Source: Sphagnum magellanicum (Eukaryota > Streptophyta > Sphagnopsida > Sphagnales > Sphagnaceae). From it: a DNA stretch of 64,000 nucleotides. The translations under genes were made by a program, and so were the position numbers. Below are positions 11,351 to 20,699 of this stretch, in pieces. The stretch spans positions 18,124,501-18,188,500 of the forward strand of contig CM038908.1 of NCBI GenBank assembly GCA_021904315.1. Reading direction: 5' to 3'. Every line of letters begins with the position of its first letter. Within the stretch, counting starts at the first letter, position 1. The notes under the pieces are model-generated. The model searched no databases, was not told the origin of the DNA, and saw nothing but the letters and a program-made list of their open reading frames with translations.

Positions 11351-14020
11351 GAGGAGCAATGTTTAGTTCATCATCATGGTCATGGACATTGTTGTTTAAA
11401 TCACTATTTGCTTGTAAGTAATTGGAGTTGGATGAAATTCGGGAGTTTGATGGAATTCAACTACCTTGTTTACAATCAACTCTTTTTGTGAGTTTCAAAT
11501 TGGGAGCTCAACTTGCACTTGAGGCGTTAGTCTTTGGTCACATCAATGGTAGGTTTGTTATGAACTTTTTATGTTTTTTTTTGTTTCTTTATGTAAAATC
11601 CAATTTGTATGGTGGGTTTTGATTTACATTTGGTTCGTTGGTGTTAGGTCATTCGATGATGGGTTTTTTTATCAATATCTTTTATTATGTTTTGTAGGTT
11701 GTTCAAACTAGTCTTTAGGTGAATCCTAACCTTAAAATGTGATGTTCGCAACTCAAGTGCTAGGCTTTGAATCAATTTTCAAATTTTGTTTCATTAAGTT
11801 CCTTGATTCAATCATCAAATTTTCTTGTTTTTATTCTAGTCTCCTTGTTCATTTTCTAAATGTTTAGTTACTTCATTTGTCTTTTGATAAATGTTTGATA
11901 AAATCATTTTTTTTCAATTTTTTAATTGAATCAAACATTAATAACTCTAAAAATAATTCCTCTGGATTCCAAAAGTTTTCAAATGTAATAAGTTTTTTCG
12001 AGTTATTTTTCACAATCATAGAAGTGTCTCAATGGTCTTTGACTAGGACCTAACTTAGTTGCCCTTTTTTTTTCTATCTTGACTCCCCCCTTCTTCTCAT
12101 CTTCTTTTTTCACCTATGGGTAGTTTGTCATCAAGTTGTTTTCGTCATGATTCACCCCCCATTCATTCTCCTTTTCATCTTCGTCATGTAGATAGTTCAT
12201 TATGTTATTTTGTTCCAATCCCCCACTACATCTTGTTTTTTTAAAGGTTGTAATGCATGGAATGTGTGTGAAGGTAAAGTCATCATATTTTGTTCAAATG
12301 TTTGTGCTTGTTCTACTGTTTTTAGGATTACATGTGAACCATGTGAAAAATGACAAGAATTTTTTGAAAAGAAAATGTCATCCATATTTTCTTTTGTATT
12401 GCCATGCACATCCCTAATCTATAATTTCTAGTGCATATTATAAGTAGAAAATTTTGAAAAAATGATTTACAAATTTCTCAAAATGAACTTTTTTGTTCTA
12501 GTTTCCAAGATGTTTCTTAAGTAATTAGAGAATCATTTTGATAGACAAAAGTTATTTTGAGTAGCCCAACCTTTGTTTTGTGTTGCTAAAACATGTGCTT
12601 TGGATTAAAGGGTCAATTATTAACTACTTAAGATTGCCAAAAACCACACCATAGTGATCCCTTATTTTGTTACCCCTAAATATGAAAACCTTGGCAAAAA
12701 AACCTCTACTACATTGACAACACAATTTATAGTCATCCATATTTTGAACCTGGGAATGGTGTTATCCACTTGTGAACCTTTTTTGTGTTAGAACTCTTGC
12801 CTTCAAGTGTCACTTTGCTTGAATTCCTACTTTATCGTAGTTCCAAATGTGATTTGTTGTATACTTGTGTTGAATGTGCAATGTTGTAATATTTTGGTAG
12901 AATGAATTGCATGCATCCTTTGTCAAACCTTGTGATTTACAAACCTCCCTTCAAGTTTGATTTGACAATTCTAAATGTTTGTGCTTAAACTAATACCACT
13001 TAAAGTACCTAATTACCTTATTTTGAAACAAGGTAGGTCTAGTTTGGGCCATCTTGAATTTGAATTGTTGCAATGCGATTGAAAGTCCACATGCTTGTAT
13101 TCCAAGAATCCAATCAATGACTTTCTTTTCTTCTAATAGCATATGAAGGGCCAATTTTTTTGAACATAGTTTTCCCATTTAGACAATCAAATAGTGAGTT
13201 TAAAGGAATGTTGAAAATTTTGTTAGCCCCCCAAAGATGTTATCCATCTTTTCATCTTGCTTTGATCCTACTCAACATACCTCATGTAGATGATGAAATA
13301 CTCTATTGGATACTAGATTGTGACATATACAAGCCCAATTCTAAAACAATGACCAATTCCAAACAACCAAGAAGATTTATAAGTCTAGTTCAAATAAGAC
13401 CTTTCACCAAACACTTTTTTTCCCCATGTTGTGGAGTTTTAAATTCATGTGCAAATTATGCTATGGAATTTCATAACTATCCCCCATCATCAAACAACTT
13501 GATTCATATATTTAAACATTACACTTCAATATATGCTATAAGCAACACCCATGCCTAAATACAATTTTGGTTAGAACGGATAAAAGTTTGCAAAATATAA
13601 TGAACAATTAGTTTTCGGCAAACATTTGGTGCTATGGTGTGCAATGAATGGTCATAGGCTCTTCACCCATTGCTCACGAACTTCCTAATGAACTCTCATA
13701 GTATTTGATCAAGGTTGAATGTTTGGTTATAGGTTGTCCTACCCTAGGCACAATTATTCACAACAAGAAACAACATGAAAGGCGAGGCATTTTGAAAATC
13801 AAAGTGCTTGTCAAAAATCATGGGATATCACAGGAAAAAAAACTAAAAAAATCTGTGTCAATTATCAGTTTTTAGTTATTACTAATTATTAAAAATCAAA
13901 AAACAATACTAGTACTACAACTAGTGTTACTACTAGTAGACTAGGACATTAACTTACTAGTAAGTGCCTAGAGTGAGGGTCAGTCATAGTAAACATTGCT
14001 CAAACTACTTTTACGACTGG
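11351..14020. other. AT-rich intergenic DNA
   Basis: No supported gene. A minus-strand stretch near 13178-12990 and a 132-codon plus-strand ORF (13160-13558) have no recognisable domain. Confidence 0.4.
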
Positions 14021-14589
14021 ATGGTCACTGGCTGAGGTGGTTAAAGACTGCAGTTTTAAACCCTAGGGACTCCTAGGGTACTAGGGGTAGCTACCAGGGT
14101 ACTAGGTACCTAGGGTGCCTACAAGTAGGTGCTAAGAATTTGGACCCACCTGCTGCTGCGGCGTCGCAAGAACGTAGTGCGACCAAAGAAGGCAGTCCCA
14201 CGCGGTGCTTCCGCTCTTCGCAAATCCTTCTCTCTGCAAATTTGCTTCCGTCGCAATTTGGATTCTGCTTTTGTTCGCGGAAGATTGTTGATGCCAAGCG
14301 CATAAGGTGGTTTTTTTTCTTTTTTTTTCCCTTCAGTGGTGGCGAGCATTCATCGCGGAGATCATCATCCTCTGTGTCTCTGTGTCTCTGTGCTGCTGCA
14401 TTTGATGACGAAGACTTGGTGAGCTATTGACGTGAGATTTCTTGACATCCACAAGAAGAGCTGTTGTTGTTGTTGTTTTTTCTGGCGTTGTAGGTGTGAT
14501 TATTATAAGAATTGTTCACTTTGGTTTTGCTGCAAAGTGTGCCTTCGAGGAGTTTTGCTTGTAGAATGCGTTCATGCTGGACGGAATAA

Positions 14590-14643
14590 TGAGAGAGAGA
14601 GAGAGTGTGTGTGTGTGCGTGTGTGCGTGCGTGCGTGCGTGCG
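14590..14643. repeat. compound (GA)n-(GT)n-(GCGT)n microsatellite
   Basis: A run of GA dinucleotides passes into GT and then GCGT repeats within the putative leader of the bHLH gene. Confidence 0.9.
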
Positions 14644-14759
14644 GGGAATTGAGCAGGTGGTGGAATTTTGTGCTCGTTGGTAGGGAAGTGCAGGATTAAT
14701 CAGGAGGAACTGGGATCGGAAGAGTTTTGCGGAAGCTTAAGGTAAATAGGAGCAGCGTC

Positions 14760-14906
14760 ATGGTCGGATTGTCGGGTGATCATGCAAGCCAGGTGATGGA
14801 GAAGGACGAAGAGGAGGAGGAGCAGCAGCAGCTGCTACTGTGCTCGGAGGGGCAAGAAAATCTCATGTGGGTTTGTTGCAAGTATTTGCTACGGGGGAGC
14901 AGTTGA
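14760..14906 (+). CDS. upstream ORF, 48 codons
   Basis: ATG at 14760 begins MVGLSGDHASQVMEKDEEEE, continues through a Glu/Gln run and ends at TGA 14904-14906, about 200 bases before the bHLH start. It is in another frame from the bHLH ORF. It may be a regulatory uORF in a long leader, or simply the first open stretch of a 5' exon. No conserved peptide is recognised. Confidence 0.3.
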   Translation: MVGLSGDHASQVMEKDEEEEEQQQLLLCSEGQENLMWVCCKYLLRGSS

Positions 14907-15109
14907 GCCCAGGAAGAGATGGTGGAAGTTCTGTGGAAAGTTTGCTGCAAGGGTCGAGTAGTAGCAGCGAGATGACGGCAGAGGGGGTGGATGGCAGCGG
15001 CCTAATTTGCAACAGTGCGATGACAATGGACAGAAGCTGCTTGGAGCAGCTCACGACAGTTGGGGCTTCGACTTTGTCGACGGACATGCTGCGGTAAAGT
15101 TTGGAAATC

Positions 15110-16375
15110 ATGGCGCAATCCGAGCTCGAGCTCATGAGCCCGGGAGCTTCCGAGCCTACGGTGAGCGACTCATCGGCTTCACAGACTTCTGGCCAAAACT
15201 TTGGTAGGACATTCTTCTCCCACCTCCAGCTCGCTGGTGGGCCTGATACAGTGCCTGATCAGTGCACTCTAGAGCCGACAGTCTTTCGTGCTCCGATTCA
15301 TGTTTCTGGAGAAACCTGGAGAGGAGGAGAAAGCTCAGACGGGATCGTTTGCTCCGAAGGGGATGTGATATACGACGCCACAACAACACCCCAAATGCAA
15401 AAACTGCAGTACCCAGTCTCTCAGGGCATTTCCGGAAGTCCATTGACATCTGTTCCACTTCTCTTTCCATTTCCAGGAACTCAAGTGATCTCTGAAGCTC
15501 AGGCCAAAGCGATGATGATCCCAGCAGCAAATCCGGCCATGAGGCCCATCCTGACATTTGGAGGAGCTCCAGCAGCAGCTATACGACCCAGCAGTAGTAG
15601 AACTCTATTAGGGCCAGAGATGGAGCTGCTGAATGCCTCCAGACCCAAGAGAAGGAACGAGAGAAAGGACCCTCAAAGTGTTGCTGCAAGGCATCGAAGA
15701 GAGCGGATCAGTGATCGGATCCGAGTGTTGCAGAGCCTTGTTCCTGGTGGCACCAAGATGGATACAGCCTCCATTCTTGACGAAGCCATTCACTATGTCA
15801 AGTTCCTCCAGCTTCAACTGCAGGTGAGTGTGAGCTCCTCGCACCAAATTTACTGCGATTCCACCAATTCACTACAAGAGAATGTGATTTGATTCTCACA
15901 CAAAAAGCTGCAGCGCATGACACATGTGTGAGGTAAACTTTGTGGTTTCATCGATTACAATGTACAATATGTAGTATTTATTGTGTGATATGTTACACTA
16001 AAATGGCAATTTGACATCAATTAATGGCACGTATGGCACCTAATGTCAAATTGCCATTTCAATGTAATATCTACATATTACATAATATATGCAGTTTACA
16101 TTTGTGCCATATGTGCCATTACCTCATGTTAAATTGCTATTCTAGTGTAATATATACCACTATGAACACCCCATATTGTACATTGTAATTATGGATGAAA
16201 CCACAAAGTTTACCTCACACAAGTGTCATGAGCCACAAAACTTTATGTGTGAGAAAAACCACATTCTCTTCTGCAACTAACTCCACACACATTTCAGCTT
16301 CAGATCTTTGAGGAGCTTAACAACAAGCTTACCAACTTGGAGCTGACTGAACTCCTAATCAAAGACAATGGCTGA
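15110..16375 (+). CDS. HECATE/IND-type (group VIIIb) bHLH transcription factor, short form
   Basis: Exon 1 is 15110-15823. An in-frame TAA lies upstream, and an in-frame TTG at 15101 is not the likely start. Exon 2 is 16298-16375 (donor CAG/GTGAGT, acceptor TTTCAG), giving 263 residues. Residues 1-180 are a Ser/Pro/Gly-rich, probably disordered N-terminus. Residues 182-238 form the b[21 protein letters not shown] is the basic region, followed by [12 protein letters not shown] and [10 protein letters not shown]. These are signatures of the HEC/IND group, nuclear DNA-binding dimerising regulators of growth and reproductive or meristem development in model plants. As usual for that group the canonical H5/E9 residues are absent. 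Exon 2 adds a leucine-rich tail ([17 protein letters not shown]), possibly extending the coiled coil, then TGA. A second acceptor at 16414-16415 would instead read into the next ORF. Confidence 0.8.
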
Positions 16376-16415
16376 AATTGTGTTCCTGGGGTTTTTCTCC
16401 CATGGGTTTGTGCAG
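15824..16415 (+). other. intron 1 of the bHLH gene with two alternative acceptors
   Basis: The donor CAG/GTGAGTGTGAG follows codon 238 in phase 0. Acceptor A (ACACATTTCAG, ending 16297) gives the 25-residue leucine-rich tail and TGA. Acceptor B (TTTTTCTCCC...TTTGTGCAG, ending 16415) is preceded by a better pyrimidine tract. It also joins in phase 0, to VLGQLGNSFDSK and a long open frame. Both are supported by sequence pattern only. Confidence 0.55.
15876..16270. mobile_element. 395-bp foldback/MITE-like inverted repeat inside intron 1
   Basis: The arm from 15876 (AAGAGAATGTGATTT, TCACACA, TGTGTGAGGTAAACTTTGTG, GGTTTCATC, TTACAATGTACAATATG, GGCAATTTGACAT) is repeated as reverse complement in about 16080-16270. 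The arms are roughly 160-190 bp, largely complementary, with a short centre. A transcript of this intron could fold into a long hairpin that ends just before acceptor A. It is probably a MITE, as it lacks coding capacity. No clear target duplication could be set. Confidence 0.7.
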
Positions 16416-18184
16416 GTGCTTGGGCAATTAGGGAACAGTTTTGATTCGAAAGCATATAATCAAGTAGCTCATGATGAATGTCCATCAGCAGATGTGTTGC
16501 ATTTGAGCTCTACAACTGGATCAGATCATCACATCACTGGGTGGTCGTCCAGGACCGCATTGAGCTCAATGTGCTTGCCAGACCATGCACAAGAGCGGGA
16601 ACCCCAAACAGCAATTAAAGCTAGTCTGCAGGCTGCAACAGAAGAGAGAGGTCTGAGAGCTGCAGCAGAGCCTCAACAGTGCTGGTTGGGCAGTACATGC
16701 TCAGACTCACAAAACATGGATGCACTTCTGGAGGGTGTAGAGGTGGCATTCTCAGACATTGAGAATCTGCAGGTGGAAACAGGCCCCAACTATACATTTT
16801 CAACAGGGAAAACTCTAGCAGATTTAGCAGAAGCAAATGGGCATGGAGGCATCGCAGGGTTTCTGGCAGAGGCAAATTTGATGAGAGCTCTTTCCTCAAT
16901 GATAATTTCTAATAATCCCATGGGCATTGCCATGGCTGAATTGTCAAGGCGAGAAAGCAATAGCAGAAGCATGAATGAGGATGAAGAGTCATCTGTTGTG
17001 GAATCACTCCTGGCTGACTGGAATGCTGCACGAGCAGGAGCTCTGATCAACACTGCATTCCAGCAATGTTCAGCCCAGAAGTGGGAGGAAGACTTGCTTG
17101 CATCAATCCAAGTGAATGAGTTCAGCATGACTCCACACTGGTACAAGGAAGTAATTCATACTGCTCCCAAGTACAAGGGAGTAGCTCACATGAATGAATT
17201 GGACAAAGGAAGCTCAGATTCAGAAGGTATGCTGACTTTGTTTCAACATTTCATGGTCTATATTAAAAGTTGTGCTTGACATGCCATTCAATAAGACCTG
17301 CTGACATCCATTTGAAGTATCTACTATGCACCAGATTTGCCTTAGTGGCTGAGCCTTATGAAGGTAGGAGGTGAACATGCAGGAATGGTACATGGCAGTT
17401 TAGTTTTTTGCTAAGATCCAATGCACTTGTCAACCACTTACAGTAGTCACTCATTTATCCCAAGTGGATGGTTCTTGGGCCTTATTGCATCAACAACCTA
17501 TCACTAAGATATCATTGGACTCATGTGATATGCATTCACTTTACTGCAAATCTGGTGAGGTCTCCATTCCTCACTCACTGTACAATTTTAGAGTCAAATA
17601 GGAATGTCCATGAGAGGATCTGAGATTATTTGAGTGTATATATCACACACCATGACATTGTTATTTTGGGGGGAATTGGGGTAGGTGATGAAAGTCTTTT
17701 TCACAAGTCGAGCAACTTTTAAGATATCAGAAGAATTCATTGGGTTGCTCCATCTTCTAAAAGGACTAGTAGTTGTGTCAGGTTCTGCATGAATCCTCCA
17801 AACATTCATTAAGTTCTTCAATTGTTGATATATAGGTGGTGATGCCAATGGAGGTGGGCATGATATTCAGATGACACAACAGGTGATGATTGCTTATTTT
17901 TCATTTCCATGGTGTTGCCCTAGTGTTTGTGTAATATCCATTGGACATCATATACTTCCATTCTATGAACAATCATGTTCCTGGGGAGAACTGAACGTTT
18001 TGATTCAATGGTTGTTGGTGCATTGATGACATGTTTCAACTGATCTTGTGCAACAGGAACAGCAAGGACTTGATGGAAAGAAAATTCAATCTCAAGAAGA
18101 CATGCTGAATCAGTCTGGACACAGAACCAAAAGACACACTTGTCATGAACAAACATCAACCAACACAAAATCTTCTGGCTCACG
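16416..18184 (+). CDS. CAMTA-like ankyrin/IQ-like exons, in phase with the bHLH exon
   Basis: Three exons are predicted: 16416-17226 (donor AAG/GTATGC), a 47-bp microexon 17836-17882 (GGDANGGGHDIQMTQQ) and 18057-18184 (donor ACG/GTTAGT). All phases agree with each other, with bHLH exon 1 and with the exon at 18878. TGKTLADLAEANGHGGIAGF (368-387 of the joined protein) resembles the last ankyrin repeat of calmodulin-binding transcription activators (CAMTA). SLLADWNAARAGALINTAFQ (around 435-455) resembles the following degenerate IQ-like segment. The CG-1 DNA-binding and TIG domains are absent. The rest is Ser/Gln-rich. If acceptor B is used, the region extends the bHLH protein. Otherwise it needs its own start (ATG 16368, overlapping the short-form stop, or an internal Met). 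The CAMTA assignment is recalled, not searched. Confidence 0.5.
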
Positions 18185-18877
18185 GTTAGTTTCTCAAATT
18201 ATGGCAATTCATGAGGGGCAGCATTCATTCAGTGAGAAATGAGTTCTGCATGTACCACTGAATGTAATAAGACATATCTACTTGTAATGGAATGTTTGAA
18301 GTAGGCTTACTGGTGAAATTGAAGGGCCTTGGATGTTCTACCTGTGGGATAACAATATGGTAATATGGTAGCCCCACACTCAGCTTTTGAGATTGATATA
18401 TTGGTTCTTGTTTCTACACTTCATACCCATCCCTGGACAATGATTGAGGAAATTAAGCTACCTCAGTGGGTGGTCCTTACCTGCTCCAGAATGGGGACCA
18501 TTCTGACATGTCCAAGTATAGGGGAAAATTGAATTGTGTGGGCCCAATATTCTAGTGGGTTAGATGTGGTTTGGTGGTGATCCAGACATCTACAGTTTCC
18601 AGTATCAGCATAGACCTAAGGAGACCCTAAGGAATTAGAATTGTCAAGTTTTGATGCTACTAACAACTATTACACAAATGCAGTTTGGAAATTAGAAAAG
18701 CAGGAAAAGAGGGTGTCGTTAAAACCTGGCTTATGCTTTACTGCTAGTACATTGTCAAAGTCTCAATTGAAGTCTATGAACTGAGCAAAGTTAAAACTTG
18801 AATAGAGCAAGTAGGATAAATGCTTTGTCTAGTAATCATGTTTGAAATCTCATGGTAGGTCCCTGAACTTTGTGCAG

Positions 18878-20561
18878 AGATTTGGAAAGGGTCACTGCAA
18901 AACGTGTGAAAATTCTTGAAGATCCCTCTGAACAACAAAAGTTGCTTCCCTCTACAGGGATCAATGAAACCGTGCAAAATAGGCTCTTGGAACTTGAAAG
19001 AGCCTCAATTTTGATTGTGGGACGAAAGGATATTCAAGGGGATTTTGTGGAATTTCAATTTCTATCACCTGAAAGCATGGCAAGGGTTGTGGGAGTGGGG
19101 CTGCAATGGTCCAGGGTAGTGGTCACCAGACAATTCAATGTGATTGTCACATATGTTGGCAACAAGGCATGGTTGAACTTCTGGAAGGAAACAAGGCAGA
19201 ATAAGGATTCCAAAATGTTCACACTGTTGAGAGGCACAATTCCAAGAGTCTCAACAAAGCTTGAAGCAGTAAGCAACTTAACAGCCAAGGAGTCATCCAG
19301 AAGATTTGGGGTTGGATTGGAAGAATTCAAGTCTGAGATTCACAATCTGTATGTGAAAGACAACACTAAACAAAATGGGATGCTCCCACTTATATTTGAG
19401 CTCGCAAAACAGATGGGTGTTTCAGGAGAAAATGCAAGGAATTCAGGAAAACAACATTCTGGTGCTAGTTCAAGTGGGTATGCAGGAGGCAAAAGTGATG
19501 ATAAAAGACCGGCAAACCCAAAAGGAAAGACACAAATACCCGGAGATGGCAACCTCGAAGACAAGGAAGGTGAAGAATCTGAGTTCCCATCTAGCAATCC
19601 ATCTAAGTTGCCTGCAGAGCCTCCATTGGATACAAAGAAAAACAAGTCATTAACTGTGACAGTCATACCAGAATCTGGGGGCACCTTCCATCAACGATCA
19701 ACAAATGATCTTGCATATCCAGAGGGTCCAGTACAACATGCAACAATTGTCCCTTGGCTTCAATTCAAATTTGAAATGTTGGGAGACTATGATGACAGGA
19801 GAATAACCACCACAACAACGACACAATGCAATCTTGGAGGAGGTGAACCTAAGTATCCAGATCTTGACTGTGGTTACTACCATGACAATATCACAATTTC
19901 TTTAAATTGTGAGAAGCAAAAAGCTGCAAGGCTCAAGTCTGCAACAGTGGATGCAACAAATTCTAGCAAGAGGACAATATCAACAACATTCACGGGTTCA
20001 AGGTCTTCAGCAAACCAAATTTCAGGTCAATTTGGTGGCACATTTCAGATTCCAATAGTGGATATTGGAGTTCAGGCTCAAGGAAATGTGAGCAGGATAG
20101 GCACTGTTGGGGATAGTGATTCACTTGCTAATTCCAATGAGACTTTGAACAACCTATTGGGTGGTTTTTATGTGAACCCAGCAGAACTTGAAGGAAATTT
20201 GATTTATAATTTCCTCCACCCTGAAGACATTGGGGAGCTTCTTTTGAAAAATCGCAAGCAATTTCTTCATTCTGGGACATGTCGAACATTTTGGCCAACA
20301 ATTATTGGCGAGTGGGATACTTTGGATATGGATGAGACTTGCATGTACAGCTTCAAAACTGAACGTGACATTACGTCTGTCAAAGATTTGATGCGGTCAA
20401 ATGTTGCAAGGAACATTCCATATTATATGCGACAACGATACCAAGTACCTTTGTATGTCAATCATGCAATGACCCATATACATTGTTATGAGACGACAAC
20501 ACTTCAAGGAGCTGGTGAGCAAAGGTTAGAACATGTGCTCATAAAATATCCAGCATTTTGA
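18878..20561 (+). CDS. large terminal exon, 560-residue region of unknown function
   Basis: The acceptor TTTGTGCAG ends at 18877. The exon supplies the third base of an Arg codon split with 18182-18184, so it continues the preceding exons. Its first in-frame Met is only at 19077, arguing against an independent start. Three parts are visible in joined-protein numbering. About 568-745 is a mixed alpha/beta segment (ELERASILIVGRKD, GVGLQWSRVVVTRQ). About 746-824 is a Gly/Ser/Lys/Pro-rich linker. About 825-1127 is a beta-rich segment with six Cys, four NxS/T sequons, a TTTTTTQCNLGGG stretch and LHPEDIGELLL. I do not recognise either folded part. Sequons and paired-looking Cys are odd for a nuclear regulator, so a separate gene with an unseen 5' exon remains possible. 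Stop TGA at 20559-20561. Confidence 0.6.
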
Positions 20562-20664
20562 CTGCATTTAATGCTCAAGGAGGTCACTCTTTGTATTTAT
20601 TGGGTACACCTTATGTTCAGAGGGTATTATTTCTTACTTCAGTATAATTTATCAGTTGAATGTC

Positions 20665-20670
20665 AATAAA
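20665..20670 (+). terminator. AATAAA polyadenylation signal
   Basis: AATAAA lies about 105 bases after the stop of the 560-residue terminal exon, in T/A-rich sequence. This is the expected place for the 3' end of that transcript. Confidence 0.5.
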
Positions 20671-20699
20671 CTTCTATACATATACATATAGACTTATTT

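Larger units (their letters stand above)
14021..15109 (+). promoter_or_regulatory. upstream region and probable 5' leader of the bHLH gene
   Basis: GC rises sharply from about 14130 and the sequence changes to the style of the coding exon. It contains T-rich and CTG/GTT-rich stretches, the microsatellite at 14590-14643 and an upstream ORF at 14760-14906. No single TATA box is convincing. The in-frame stop TAA at 15095-15097 just before ATG 15110 fixes the main start, unless an unseen leader intron exists. Confidence 0.45.

Noticed and set aside
14863-15557. Minus-strand and alternative-frame ORFs over the bHLH exon
   Set aside because: Shadows of the bHLH reading frame in GC-richer coding sequence.
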